Below, piece by piece: positions 54,894-63,717 of a DNA stretch of 64,000 nucleotides; the stretch's first letter is position 1, and every line of letters begins with the position of its first letter. Source of the DNA: Pelosinus sp. IPA-1 (GTDB lineage Bacteria > Bacillota > Negativicutes > DSM-13327); contig NZ_BSVC01000008.1 in NCBI RefSeq assembly GCF_030269905.1, forward strand, positions 186,001-250,000, written 5' to 3'. The notes beneath the pieces were generated by a model, which searched no databases, was not told the DNA's origin, and saw only the letters and a program-made list of their open reading frames with translations. The position numbers were made by a program, and so were the translations under genes.

Positions 54894-55208
54894 ATGAAAT
54901 TCGCTATAGCTGAGAAATCCCACGAAAAATACCTAAATGATGTTGTGAGAGAAATTAGTCAAGACTGTCTGTGGAGGAATAGGCTGCTCCAAGGGCAATA
55001 TAATGAGCAATTCTTAATAACATACAAGGAACTAGACGAACTTCCTTGCTCTTTATGGACTATCTTTTCCCAATATGGTTTAGAGTTTTTGGTTTCGAAA
55101 ATTCAAGATTGTCCCGAAAAATTTGAAGAAGGATTCACTATTTTCAAATTTGAAGCGAAGGGATTCTCCCATTTAGTAAGCTATTCAGGTAACGATAGCA
55201 CAGACTAA
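54894..55208 (+). CDS. Small protein of unknown function
   Basis: About 104 residues, soluble, with acidic and aromatic content (KYLNDVVREISQDCLWRNRL; ELPCSLWTIFSQYGLEFLVS). I recognise no family. GTAGGA (54878-54883) is better placed for ATG 54894 than for the in-frame ATG 54885. It lies between the arsM fusion and the metal ATPase operon and is followed by a terminator, so it is probably a single gene. Coding status rests on length, site and an ordinary amino-acid mix. Confidence 0.55.
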   Translation: MKFAIAEKSHEKYLNDVVREISQDCLWRNRLLQGQYNEQFLITYKELDELPCSLWTIFSQYGLEFLVSKIQDCPEKFEEGFTIFKFEAKGFSHLVSYSGNDSTD

Positions 55209-55286
55209 ATAATACATATAAATTAAAGTCAAAGTGAGCTCCTCATAAAAGGAGCGTTCTTAGATCGCGGAAGCGCAAGTGTAGAA

Positions 55287-55315
55287 GAGATAGGCAAATT
55301 TGCCTGTCTCTTTTT
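55287..55315 (+). terminator. Intrinsic terminator upstream of the metal ATPase operon
   Basis: GAGATAGGCAAA pairs with TTTGCCTGTCTC (one G-U) followed by TTTTT (55287-55315). Confidence 0.82.
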
Positions 55316-55343
55316 ATTTTGAATAATAAAATGGAAATTTTAA

Positions 55344-55407
55344 TTGACAAAAGTCACTGTATATTCTATTATTAGTTTGAATATCAAACAATATTTATAT
55401 CAAATAT
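55344..55407 (+). promoter_or_regulatory. Promoter and candidate MarR operator of the metal ATPase operon
   Basis: TTGACA (55344-55349), 17-nt spacer, TATTAT (55367-55372). Just past the -10 is GTTTGA-ATA-TCAAAC (55375-55389), and ATATCAAA recurs at 55398-55405. The symmetric site at the start point is well placed for repression by the MarR protein encoded next. Confidence 0.7.
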
Positions 55408-55433
55408 TCAGAGAGTCGAAGGAGTTAGGAAAT

Positions 55434-55853
55434 ATGAATACATTAGACGAATTAACACATGAGTTGTTTACTTTTTATAATGGTTTTTCGTCATGGGAGA
55501 ACTCGGTGATAAAAACTAGCGATTTGACCGTGTCCGAGGCCCACGCAATTGAAATATTAGGTACATACGGTCAAATGAAGATGAAAACCCTTGCTCAGCA
55601 CTTAGGTGTAACGACAGGGACGACAACCGTTACCGTTGATCGATTAGAAAAAAAAGAGTATGCCAAGCGGGAGTCTGTCAAGGAAGATCGGCGTGTCCAC
55701 CTTATAACGTTAACAGAAAAAGGTTTGCATGCTTTTTCTGAACACCATCAATATCATTTCAATTTAACAGAGCAAATACTCGCCGCTCTTTCCAGTGAAG
55801 AAAATGAGCAATTGATCAAAATCCTTAAGAAAATTAATGAGGAGGCGTTCTAG
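55434..55853 (+). CDS. MarR-family regulator of the metal ATPase operon
   Basis: 139 residues with a winged helix (KMKTLAQHLGVTTGTTTVTVD, then RLEKKEYAKRESVKEDRRVH). It lies 2 nt before the P-type ATPase gene and is co-transcribed with it, so it probably represses the pair until a metal or other signal releases it. ATG 55434 follows AAGGAG; the longer frame from TTG 55344 starts on the -35 box and is not real. Confidence 0.88.
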   Translation: MNTLDELTHELFTFYNGFSSWENSVIKTSDLTVSEAHAIEILGTYGQMKMKTLAQHLGVTTGTTTVTVDRLEKKEYAKRESVKEDRRVHLITLTEKGLHAFSEHHQYHFNLTEQILAALSSEENEQLIKILKKINEEAF

Positions 55854-55855
55854 AC

Positions 55856-57781
55856 ATGAGGAGCGAGGAAAAGTTGCTAATGAAAAAAGAAGCAATTAGC
55901 GCAGATAAAATAGAAAATGAATCTAACTGCATGGAACATGGGGAAGGAAGTCATACACAGGACGTTATAAGAATCGCTGCTACATCGATTTTGTTACTTG
56001 GCTATTGGCTAGAGTGGCTGCCCAATATTCTAGGGGTTAATACAGCTTTACTTGCAGCAATCATTGGGGGATTACCAATTATCAAAGAAGCAGTTAGCGC
56101 AATTTATCGCCGTGGTGATACCAAGGTGGGTTTATTAGTAAGTATTGCGATTATTGCTTCCATTGCCATTGGGGAATATTTTGCCGCTGCTGAAGTTGCA
56201 CTAATCATGACGATAGGCGAAATGTTGGAACATATTACCTTAGAAAAATCAAATACTGCATTAAAAAAACTGGCAGACTTAGCTCCCTTAAAAGCCCGCA
56301 TTTTAGAAGGTGGCAGCGAACGAGAAATTGCTGCCGAATTAGTAAAAGTGGGAGACATCTTATTAGTAAAGCCAGGAGAAAAAATTCCCGTGGATGGCAT
56401 GGTAACAGCTGGTCATGCGACGGTTGATCAAGCAACAATAACTGGAGAATCAATTCCAGTTGAATGTCATAGTGGTGTGAATGTTTTTGGTGGAACGATC
56501 GTGGCAATGGGGAGTATTGAAATTGTTGCAACGAAGGTTGGTCAAGATACAGCGTTAGGTCATATTATTAAAATGGTTAAAGAGGCGCAAGCAAGTAAGG
56601 CGCCTAGTGCTCGAATTATTGATACCTGGGCAAATTGGTTTGTACCATTAAGTCTTGCGATTGCAGTGTTGGTTTATCTAGTGACAGGGGATATTGTAAG
56701 AGGAGTCACTATTTTAATTGTTTTTTGCCCTTGTGCTATGCTGCTAAGTACTCCTACCGCTGTAGCGGCCGCTATTGGAGCTGCTGCTCGCCGTGGTATT
56801 TTGATCAAGGGAGGCGAAATATTAGAGAGGGTAGGCTCCTTAGATACGGTTGTATTTGATAAAACAGGCACGATCACCTTGGGCAAGCCTTTTTTGAAAG
56901 ACATTCGCTGTTACAATGGATGGCAAAGAAATCAATTACTAGCGATTGCAGCCGGCATTGAAAAACGTTCTGAGCATCATTTAGCAAAAGCAATTATACA
57001 AGAGGCAGAACAAGAAGGAGTTTCATTTATTGAACCGATGATTTGGGAACCTGTCATTGGGCAAGGTATAGTAGCAAAAAAAGATGATGAAATTTTCTTG
57101 TTAGGTAACCAATGGCTAATAAAAAATCAAGATATTATGCTAACAAGGGAACAAGAAGAATACTGCATTAAAAATCAAGGGGCGGGAGCGACAGTCGTTT
57201 TTATTGCAGTGAATGGTGATGTTGTAGGGATCATTACCATTCAAGATCCTATACGTGAAGGAGCTAAAGAAGCAATCGAGGCATTACAGCGTGAACAAAT
57301 TAAGAAAGTAGTGCTGTTGACTGGTGATTCGACAGCAGTGGGAAATGCAGTAGGAGCGGAAGTGAATATTCCCATCATACATGGGGACTTATTACCTGAT
57401 GACAAAGTAAAATATGTTGAAACCTATCAACGAGAAGGTTTCAAGGTGGCAATGCTCGGCGACGGAATCAATGATGCTCCTGCCTTGGCTAAAGCAGATA
57501 TCGGCATTGCTATGGGGTATTCTGGAACAGATATAGCGATTGAGGCGGCAGATATTGTTTTATTATCTGATGACTTGAATAAGATATCTGAAACAATACA
57601 GAAAAGTCGAAAAGCCATTCGTACCATTTGGCAAAATATTGTAGTCGCTAATGTCATTAATTTTGCTGCAATTATATTGGCCGCTTTAGGATTATTAGGA
57701 CCTGTTGCCGCTGCCATTGTGCATAATGTAGGAGCAATCTTAGTTGTATTGAATTCCGCACGTTTATTGCGTCACGAATGA
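55856..57781 (+). CDS. P1B-type heavy-metal-translocating ATPase without an N-terminal metal-binding domain
   Basis: 641 residues with TGES (196-199), the membrane metal site CPC (291-293, FCPCAMLLSTPTA), phosphorylated DKTGT (335-339), SEHHLAKAI and the hinge GDGINDAPAL. P1B pumps export metal ions using ATP. The usual heavy-metal-associated domain is missing; only a short HGEGSH-type tail precedes the first membrane helices. The last helix has HNVGAILVVLNSARLL, not the common Zn/Cd sequence, so metal specificity is uncertain. ATG 55856 lies 10 nt after GAGGAGG. Confidence 0.9.
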   Translation: MRSEEKLLMKKEAISADKIENESNCMEHGEGSHTQDVIRIAATSILLLGYWLEWLPNILGVNTALLAAIIGGLPIIKEAVSAIYRRGDTKVGLLVSIAIIASIAIGEYFAAAEVALIMTIGEMLEHITLEKSNTALKKLADLAPLKARILEGGSEREIAAELVKVGDILLVKPGEKIPVDGMVTAGHATVDQATITGESIPVECHSGVNVFGGTIVAMGSIEIVATKVGQDTALGHIIKMVKEAQASKAPSARIIDTWANWFVPLSLAIAVLVYLVTGDIVRGVTILIVFCPCAMLLSTPTAVAAAIGAAARRGILIKGGEILERVGSLDTVVFDKTGTITLGKPFLKDIRCYNGWQRNQLLAIAAGIEKRSEHHLAKAIIQEAEQEGVSFIEPMIWEPVIGQGIVAKKDDEIFLLGNQWLIKNQDIMLTREQEEYCIKNQGAGATVVFIAVNGDVVGIITIQDPIREGAKEAIEALQREQIKKVVLLTGDSTAVGNAVGAEVNIPIIHGDLLPDDKVKYVETYQREGFKVAMLGDGINDAPALAKADIGIAMGYSGTDIAIEAADIVLLSDDLNKISETIQKSRKAIRTIWQNIVVANVINFAAIILAALGLLGPVAAAIVHNVGAILVVLNSARLLRHE

Positions 57782-57819
57782 TATCCTAATGTAAAAAAAT
57801 AGCAGAAACCTCAAAATAA

Positions 57820-57858
57820 GCCTTGTTTAGATAAATTGTAGATTTATCTAAACAAGGC
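57820..57858. terminator. Terminator of the metal ATPase operon
   Basis: GCCTTGTTTAGATAAAT (57820-57836) pairs perfectly with ATTTATCTAAACAAGGC (57842-57858), followed by a T-rich stretch. A 97-nt repeat begins 14 nt later. Confidence 0.88.
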
Positions 57859-57871
57859 TTTGTTTTGTTCC

Positions 57872-57968
57872 GGAATCAGAAAGTATAACACTTTCTTGAT
57901 TCCAAGTAAGAACGACTAAGGCTTCTGCCTGCGTCCGAGGACTTGGCAGAAACCAAGTCTTTTCTTAT
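57872..57968 (+). repeat. 97-nt structured dispersed repeat, copy C
   Basis: Same block as at 20829 and 39646. The first hairpin is identical to copy A; the third stem is ACTTGG-CAGAAA-CCAAGT, with its inner pair opened. It occupies part of the 344-nt gap before the PIG-L gene; 57969-58125 holds only the start signals of that gene. Confidence 0.85.
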
Positions 57969-58125
57969 AACCACGGCTAAAATAAAAAAACAACTACCAG
58001 TTGTGAGCATTCGATAAAAAAGGAAAATTTGTAGCATAATAAAAATCATTACACTTATCCTTTGTATTAGATATGACACTGGCGCGAAGACTAATATAAA
58101 CTTTACTAGAAAGGGTTGTTATCGT

Positions 58126-59553
58126 TTGAAGCGTATTTACAAGATACTATATGTAATAGTAGGAGTAAGTATTATTTTATATTTTATAAGTTCTCTCTAT
58201 ATCTACTATCAAGAAAAACCTGAGACGGATGTGCTACTCCAGTCTTTGCCTGTAGTACAAAAACAGACCCGTTTATTAGTGGTTGCCCCTCATTGTGATG
58301 ATGAAACACTTGGCTGTGCTGGTGTTATCCATGATGTCATTGAAGCGGGTGGGCAAGTCATGGTTGTTTTCATGACAAATGGTGATGGATTTACTGTTGC
58401 AACAGAAGAACAGTTCCACCGATTGTTCCTTACTAATGAAGACTATGTGAATTCTGGGTATGCTCGTCAGAAAGAAACATTACATGCACTGCATTTACTG
58501 GATGTACCAGAAAAACAAATTGCTTTTCTCGGGTTTCCTGATCGTGGCCTTAGAGCAATATGGTCGGATTACTGGAATAACAGCCAGCCTTATCAATCTC
58601 GTTATACTGGAAGTGATCATTCACCCTATACTACAAGTTATCAGCAGAATGCTCCTTATACTGGAGAAACTGTTTTAAATAATCTAGAACAAATAATGCA
58701 TACGTTCCAACCTAATCTTATCCTAGCGCCACATCCAGCAGATGAGCATCCTGATCATGCATCAACTTGGGCCTTTGTTGTTGCTGCTTTTATGAAACTT
58801 AGCAAGGGTGGATTAGAACCGGGAGTTAATTTATATACTTACTTAATCCATCGTGGGGATTTTCCAATACCTCATGGTTATAAAACGGATGCTTTGCTGT
58901 CACCGCCAAAACCATTATACCAAACACAGCCGAGTAGCTGGCTCCAATATCCAATAAAATCGGATATGGAAGCACTGAAAGAGCAGTCCATTAAAGAATA
59001 TGTCAGTCAAATTCGAGTTCCGATTATGTCGAGCTTATTATATAGCTTTATTCGCAAGAATGAATTGTTTGAAGAAGTACATTTTCCTTTAATAACACAG
59101 ATGCCGCTAGATGTAGATTTACGGAATCTTGAAACTTGGTCTGATCAGGAGCCAATTTTAGTCAATCCTTTGGGCGTAAATTTAGTTGGTGCTTTGGAGC
59201 CTAGAGGGAAAATAACAAGCATTTCTAGTTGTATACAAGACAACAGGATTTGGATGCGTTTTCATATACCGGGATTTTCAAAAAAAAGAAATCAATATAA
59301 TGTATCAATTGTGACTTTTAGTCGTACGGATAATCAAATGGATAGAGAGATGCAAGTAGTTTATTTTAGTAAGGCCAATACAAACTTATCTCCAGATAAT
59401 ATTGTGCGGTACCCAGATGATGTTATCATTAAGATTTCTTCACCTCCAACCAAATTGGATAATTTCTTTTTTATTCGTGCTGAAACGAAAAACCAATTTG
59501 GAATCATGTTTAACCATACCGTGTGGCAACCAGCCGTTCTTACGAGATTTTAG
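58126..59553 (+). CDS. Membrane-anchored PIG-L family deacetylase
   Basis: 475 residues. An N-terminal hydrophobic segment (about 6-28) anchors the protein with the rest outside. The PIG-L domain (about 45-270) has APHCDDETLGCAG (the AHPDDE zinc motif) and PHPADEHPDH. PIG-L enzymes remove acetyl groups from N-acetylglucosamine conjugates or similar sugars. The C-terminal 180 residues are not recognised. The start is TTG 58126, with GAAAGGG about 9 nt upstream. Confidence 0.85.
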   Translation: MKRIYKILYVIVGVSIILYFISSLYIYYQEKPETDVLLQSLPVVQKQTRLLVVAPHCDDETLGCAGVIHDVIEAGGQVMVVFMTNGDGFTVATEEQFHRLFLTNEDYVNSGYARQKETLHALHLLDVPEKQIAFLGFPDRGLRAIWSDYWNNSQPYQSRYTGSDHSPYTTSYQQNAPYTGETVLNNLEQIMHTFQPNLILAPHPADEHPDHASTWAFVVAAFMKLSKGGLEPGVNLYTYLIHRGDFPIPHGYKTDALLSPPKPLYQTQPSSWLQYPIKSDMEALKEQSIKEYVSQIRVPIMSSLLYSFIRKNELFEEVHFPLITQMPLDVDLRNLETWSDQEPILVNPLGVNLVGALEPRGKITSISSCIQDNRIWMRFHIPGFSKKRNQYNVSIVTFSRTDNQMDREMQVVYFSKANTNLSPDNIVRYPDDVIIKISSPPTKLDNFFFIRAETKNQFGIMFNHTVWQPAVLTRF

Positions 59554-59577
59554 TATTTTACGTAGAAGTGAATGGTC

Positions 59578-60297
59578 CTAATAAGCATTATTCTGTGGCT
59601 TTAGGAATGAAAAATAAGGATGGTAATAAGAAGTAATGCCTTTCGCAATTGCGTCTGCGAGCTTTCTTTGGTGTTCTGGTGTCTGTAATAGGGAACGTTC
59701 TACTTTATTGGTAATATATCCAACTTCGATGAGTGCAGCAGGAATCTTATTGCGACGTAATACGAAATAGCGGGCAGGGCTGGCTGTTGGGGGAACCTTT
59801 ACCACTTTGCCCAGCTCAGTTTGAATCGCATTGGATAATTCCTTGCTAGCCTCGGACTTCGCATAATAAAAAACCTCTGCACCTTGCCTACTTGCATTTG
59901 ATACTGCGTTGGCATGAAGGCTTATAAATAAATCTGCATCTGATTCTTCGGCCATTTCTACGCGAGCAGTTAAATCACGATGGTAACGCCCTCTAACTTT
60001 TTCATTGTCGCACTCAGGGCTTAGGTCAATATCCGATTGACGAGATAGTACCACTTTAGCACCAGACTCGTTAAGTATATTTTTAAGTTGTAATGCTATG
60101 GCTAAATTAATATCTTTTTCTAGGACTCCTTGACGATTTGCACCGGGATCAATGCCGCCATGGCCAGCATCCACTACAATGATTTTTCCCGACAGTTTGT
60201 GCCCCATATTATCATGGGCGTATAAGGTGCTTATTAATAATAGGGTAGATACTACAAATAAAAAAAAATGACGTTTAGCGATGTATTGAATCTTCAT
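59578..60297 (-). CDS. cwlD: N-acetylmuramoyl-L-alanine amidase, CwlD type
   Basis: 239 residues: signal or anchor segment (about 9-24), then an Amidase_3 domain with VVDAGHGGIDPGANRQG (zinc His and Glu partner region), ISLHANAVSN and AALIEVGYITN with the catalytic glutamate. The length matches CwlD of spore formers, which cleaves peptide side chains when muramic lactam of the spore cortex is made. The start at 60297 has AAGGAGG 10 nt upstream; an in-frame GTG three codons earlier touches that site. Confidence 0.88.
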   Translation of the reverse strand: MKIQYIAKRHFFLFVVSTLLLISTLYAHDNMGHKLSGKIIVVDAGHGGIDPGANRQGVLEKDINLAIALQLKNILNESGAKVVLSRQSDIDLSPECDNEKVRGRYHRDLTARVEMAEESDADLFISLHANAVSNASRQGAEVFYYAKSEASKELSNAIQTELGKVVKVPPTASPARYFVLRRNKIPAALIEVGYITNKVERSLLQTPEHQRKLADAIAKGITSYYHPYFSFLKPQNNAY

Positions 60298-60571
60298 AGT
60301 GTACACACCTCCTTCAAGTTACATATATGCAGTAAAGAGCCTTGCTAGTATGCATTGAGTACTTTAGAGATCAAATTTCTTGCCATAATTAGTGATAATG
60401 CTATGTAAGAAGTTATATGTAGGCAAGTTTTTTACTTATATATTTATAATTGTGGTGCAAACTAATAATGCATAGATTACACAAAAAAATGGAAAGGTTT
60501 TATTATTGCACATTTTATTGATGTGGTGGGTATTTCCTAAAGGCATCTATATATTAATAGCAGGAGGTCTC

Positions 60572-61144
60572 ATGACGAATCACAAACTGACAATTCTTAA
60601 AATCACTATATTTTTTTTAGTAAGTCAAATTCTACTTATCATTGGATTGGCTGGCCAAGGACATTTTGACTATATACGAAGCATATTGGTAACTGCTAGT
60701 CTTTGGCTCTTATATACATTTTTAGAAGTTAGATATGAATTATTTATGAATCATTATGTTAGAGTAATAGTCGTAATTTCACTTTTATGCGACGGTTATG
60801 GCGGATATTATTTGAATTTGTATGCTACATCTGTAATTTTTGATAAAATTTTGCACGTTTTTGGATCCTATTCCTTTGCCTTATTTGCTTACATCTTAGT
60901 TGTTCAGTTGCTAAAATACCCTGTGACTCGGTCTTTTAAATTTATTTTGGTAGTGAGTTTGGGGCTTAGTATTGGAGCCTTTTATGAAATATTAGAATTT
61001 CTAACGGATACTATTTCGCATCCACCTTTACCTAGCCAGCCTAGTCTTCTAGATACAGATCTAGATTTGATTGGCGATCTGATTGGTGCAACGATTGCCG
61101 CATTTCATGCGACCTATAGAACCTTTATTAATATGAATTTTTAA
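60572..61144 (+). CDS. DUF2238/YjdF-like membrane protein
   Basis: 190 residues with about five hydrophobic segments. FDKILHVFGSYSFALFAYIL and GAFYEILEFLTDTI followed by DTDLDLIGDLIGATIA match the DUF2238 family, whose function is unknown. The start at 60572 follows GGAGGT; a longer frame at 60506 includes that ribosome site. Confidence 0.8.
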   Translation: MTNHKLTILKITIFFLVSQILLIIGLAGQGHFDYIRSILVTASLWLLYTFLEVRYELFMNHYVRVIVVISLLCDGYGGYYLNLYATSVIFDKILHVFGSYSFALFAYILVVQLLKYPVTRSFKFILVVSLGLSIGAFYEILEFLTDTISHPPLPSQPSLLDTDLDLIGDLIGATIAAFHATYRTFINMNF

Positions 61145-61164
61145 ATTTACTCACTATATTAATT

Positions 61165-61186
61165 AAGCCCTTCGGGCAGTTTTTTC
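61165..61186 (+). terminator. Short terminator after the DUF2238-like gene
   Basis: GCCC-TTC-GGGC followed within 3 nt by TTTTTT. The stem is short but G+C-rich. Confidence 0.5.
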
Positions 61187-61289
61187 AATGTTTCTTTTTA
61201 GGATTGAAATCTATTATGCATTTTAAAATTAAAGATGTCGGCCAATATCTAGAATAGAAGTTTTTTCGGAATAGTTGATAAGTAACAGC

Positions 61290-61329
61290 ATGGGCTGTGG
61301 TAACTCATAAACGAGTTACCACAGCCCAT
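61290..61329. terminator. Perfect 17-bp hairpin upstream of flgD
   Basis: ATGGGCTGTGGTAACTC (61290-61306) pairs without mismatch with 61313-61329 around ATAAAC. It lacks a T-run but isolates the flagellar genes from upstream transcription. The rest of the 322-nt gap 61145-61466 carries a candidate flagellar promoter. Confidence 0.6.
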
Positions 61330-61395
61330 TTCTATAGGGAGTACTGCATTATCTATTTTTCGAGTAAACATTTTTATATATTTTACTTTTCTTAA

Positions 61396-61421
61396 TAAAA
61401 ACTAAATATATGCCTGCGATA
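61396..61421 (+). promoter_or_regulatory. Candidate sigma-28 (flagellar) promoter of flgD
   Basis: TAAA-N16-GCGATA resembles the TAAA-N15-GCCGATA consensus with one missing C and one extra spacer base, 46 nt upstream of the flgD start. The evidence is weak. Confidence 0.35.
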
Positions 61422-61466
61422 CTGGTAATAAGAATAGTTTATTCGACAAAAAGGGAGGAAAAATCA

Positions 61467-61898
61467 ATGAGTACTACATCATCTGTCACTTCCAGCACAT
61501 CGACAACTACTAGCTCTAGCATAGCAAGTACTAGTAGCCTGGATTTTGACGAGTTTATTCAGCTTTTGGCCACAGAATTAAAATATCAGGATCCCGACGA
61601 TCCAGTAAGCGGGACTGAGTATGTAACTCAGATGGCCCAAATCAGCTCACTATCGGCATTATCAACTATCAATAGTTCACTTAATAACTCTTCCGCATTT
61701 AGTATGATTGGAAAGGAAGCAACCTATTCTACCACCGACACATCTGGCAATACAGTGACGGGCTCAGGTACTGTGCAGTCGGTAACCATTTCTGGTAGCA
61801 ACACCTATGTCAACGTTGGTGGCACAACGGTAGATCTTTCTGCTATTACAAAGGTGGCAGATTCCAGCACTACGTCCACTACTACGTCTTCAACGTAG
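61467..61898 (+). CDS. flgD: Flagellar hook assembly scaffold protein FlgD (short form)
   Basis: 143 residues. After a Ser/Thr-rich leader (about 1-22) comes the FlgD core FDEFIQLLATELKYQDPDDP and VTQMAQISSLSAL. FlgD caps the growing hook and guides FlgE polymerisation outside the cell. The usual C-terminal FlgD Ig-like and tudor-like domains are reduced to a short tail ending in another Ser/Thr run. GGGAGGA precedes ATG 61467; a longer frame from 61410 is unlikely. Confidence 0.9.
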   Translation: MSTTSSVTSSTSTTTSSSIASTSSLDFDEFIQLLATELKYQDPDDPVSGTEYVTQMAQISSLSALSTINSSLNNSSAFSMIGKEATYSTTDTSGNTVTGSGTVQSVTISGSNTYVNVGGTTVDLSAITKVADSSTTSTTTSST

Positions 61899-62001
61899 CA
61901 TAAAAATAATAAATAATAGTGGCTTTTAATCAGACCAAATCAGGGAGGAATCCACTATTTCCGAATGAGAGATGAAAAAATAATTTGGAGGTTTTTTTCT
62001 T

Positions 62002-63621
62002 ATGGCTATGATGGTCGCATTAGGTTCCGCGGTATCGGGAATTAAAAGTGAACAGACCGCCCTTGATGTAATCGCTAATAATATCGCTAACGTTAACACC
62101 ACAGGCTACAAATCACAGACGGTTTCCTTCAGTGATGTGTTGAGTCAGACGATAAGTTCTGCAACTGCTTCTACCGCAACGACTGGTGGCGTTAATGCTC
62201 AGCAACTTGGGTTGGGCGTCCAAATTGCCAGCACGGATACGGATATGACGGTAGGCAGCACTTCAGCAACTAGTAATAGTACTGATGTGGCTCTTACTGG
62301 CGAAGGCTACCTTATTGTATCGACGGGTACGGACGGCGAATATGAGTTTTCTAGAGCTGGCAATATGACTGTTGACGACTCAGGTAACCTAAATATAAAT
62401 GGCTATGACGTTTGTGGGTGGGAGACATCATATACTCTTGATGCCGATGGTAAGAAAGTTTTCAATACAAATAGTACTGTCGAACCTATTAATCTTTACA
62501 GCGGCAGTAATAAGCTTATGGCTGCTGAGGCTACTACTTCTGCCGACCTTACTGGTAGCCTTGACTCTACATCTAAGGTAGTGACAGGTGCTACACTACA
62601 AAACATTGGCAGCACAGCGATTACGACCTGGGACGCAACAACGTCACTCGATGTTGTGGACGCACAAGGTAATACCACCCCGGTTACGCTCAATTGGAAA
62701 AAGTGTGCTACTGATGGCTCGACCACTAGCTGGTACTGGGAAGCCAGCGGTACAAATGCAACCATAAGCCCTTCGAGTGGCTATGTTGCTTTTGACGCAG
62801 AAGGTAATATGGTTACTTCTGTCACCCCCCTTACAGCGACACTTGATACCGCTACCAATACTGCTGGCTATAGTAACAATAATATTAGTGTCGGTACAGG
62901 ACTGACAGCAGGTAGTTATACTGTCACTGTGGCAGATTCGACTACGACTACTGGGCAGTACGACATTACGTTGGTAGACGCAGACGGCAATACTACTACT
63001 ACGACTTCTAAAGATGGCTCAGCTACTTTTAAAACCTCGTCGGGAACGGTTTCCTTAGCGGCACCGACGGCAATTACAACTGGTACGTCTACATTCACTG
63101 TTGCAAATGGTACCACTTTAACTTTTGATTCGACTCCGGCAATTGCTGTGAAATCCACGTCCGCCAACACCGATGCAGTTTCAGTGAAGCTGGACTTTTC
63201 CAAAATTAAGACCACGAGCAGCACGAACGCTACTCTGTCTGCTGATGCCGATGGATATGCGTCGGGAACATTAAAAAGTTATAGTATTTCATCAGATGGA
63301 ATCATTACAGGTACATATAGTAACGGAGAAACACAAGCAATAGCACAAATTGCGTTGGCGGTTTTCGACAATCCGAGTGGGTTGACAAAAACTGGTGACA
63401 ATCTCTATACCACGAGTTCCAGCTCTGGCGGTTATAATACTGTTGTCGCTGGTACAAACGGCACAGGTACGATGACATCCTACGCGTTGGAGCTGTCTAA
63501 CGTGGATTTGTCGGCGCAATTCAGTGCAATGATGATCGCTCAACGAGCCTATCAGGCTAACACTAAGGTTGTTTCTACTGCTGATGATATGTTACAGGCT
63601 CTCCTCAGTATGAAAAATTAA
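62002..63621 (+). CDS. flgE: Flagellar hook protein FlgE
   Basis: 539 residues with the axial N-terminal signature ALGSAVSGIKSEQTALDVIA and NNIANVNTTGYKSQ, and the C-terminal LSAQFSAMMIAQRAYQANTK with STADDMLQALLSMKN. The middle (about 170-400) is Thr/Ser/Gly-rich and variable, as in the exposed hook domain. The hook joins basal body and filament. TTGGAGG precedes ATG 62002. The gene is visibly richer in G+C than most of the window. Confidence 0.93.
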   Translation: MAMMVALGSAVSGIKSEQTALDVIANNIANVNTTGYKSQTVSFSDVLSQTISSATASTATTGGVNAQQLGLGVQIASTDTDMTVGSTSATSNSTDVALTGEGYLIVSTGTDGEYEFSRAGNMTVDDSGNLNINGYDVCGWETSYTLDADGKKVFNTNSTVEPINLYSGSNKLMAAEATTSADLTGSLDSTSKVVTGATLQNIGSTAITTWDATTSLDVVDAQGNTTPVTLNWKKCATDGSTTSWYWEASGTNATISPSSGYVAFDAEGNMVTSVTPLTATLDTATNTAGYSNNNISVGTGLTAGSYTVTVADSTTTTGQYDITLVDADGNTTTTTSKDGSATFKTSSGTVSLAAPTAITTGTSTFTVANGTTLTFDSTPAIAVKSTSANTDAVSVKLDFSKIKTTSSTNATLSADADGYASGTLKSYSISSDGIITGTYSNGETQAIAQIALAVFDNPSGLTKTGDNLYTTSSSSGGYNTVVAGTNGTGTMTSYALELSNVDLSAQFSAMMIAQRAYQANTKVVSTADDMLQALLSMKN

Positions 63622-63717
63622 TAACGAACTTGATGTTATATCCGACTGAAAGCGTATTTTGAGTCTTGTAGTCGGCATCTGCCATTGAGTTTTACATTTA
63701 TAATTGGAGGTGATCGT

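Noticed and set aside
55344-55433. TTG start adding 30 residues to the MarR protein before the metal ATPase
   Set aside because: The TTG is the -35 box TTGACA of a well-formed promoter, so this DNA lies upstream of the transcript start.
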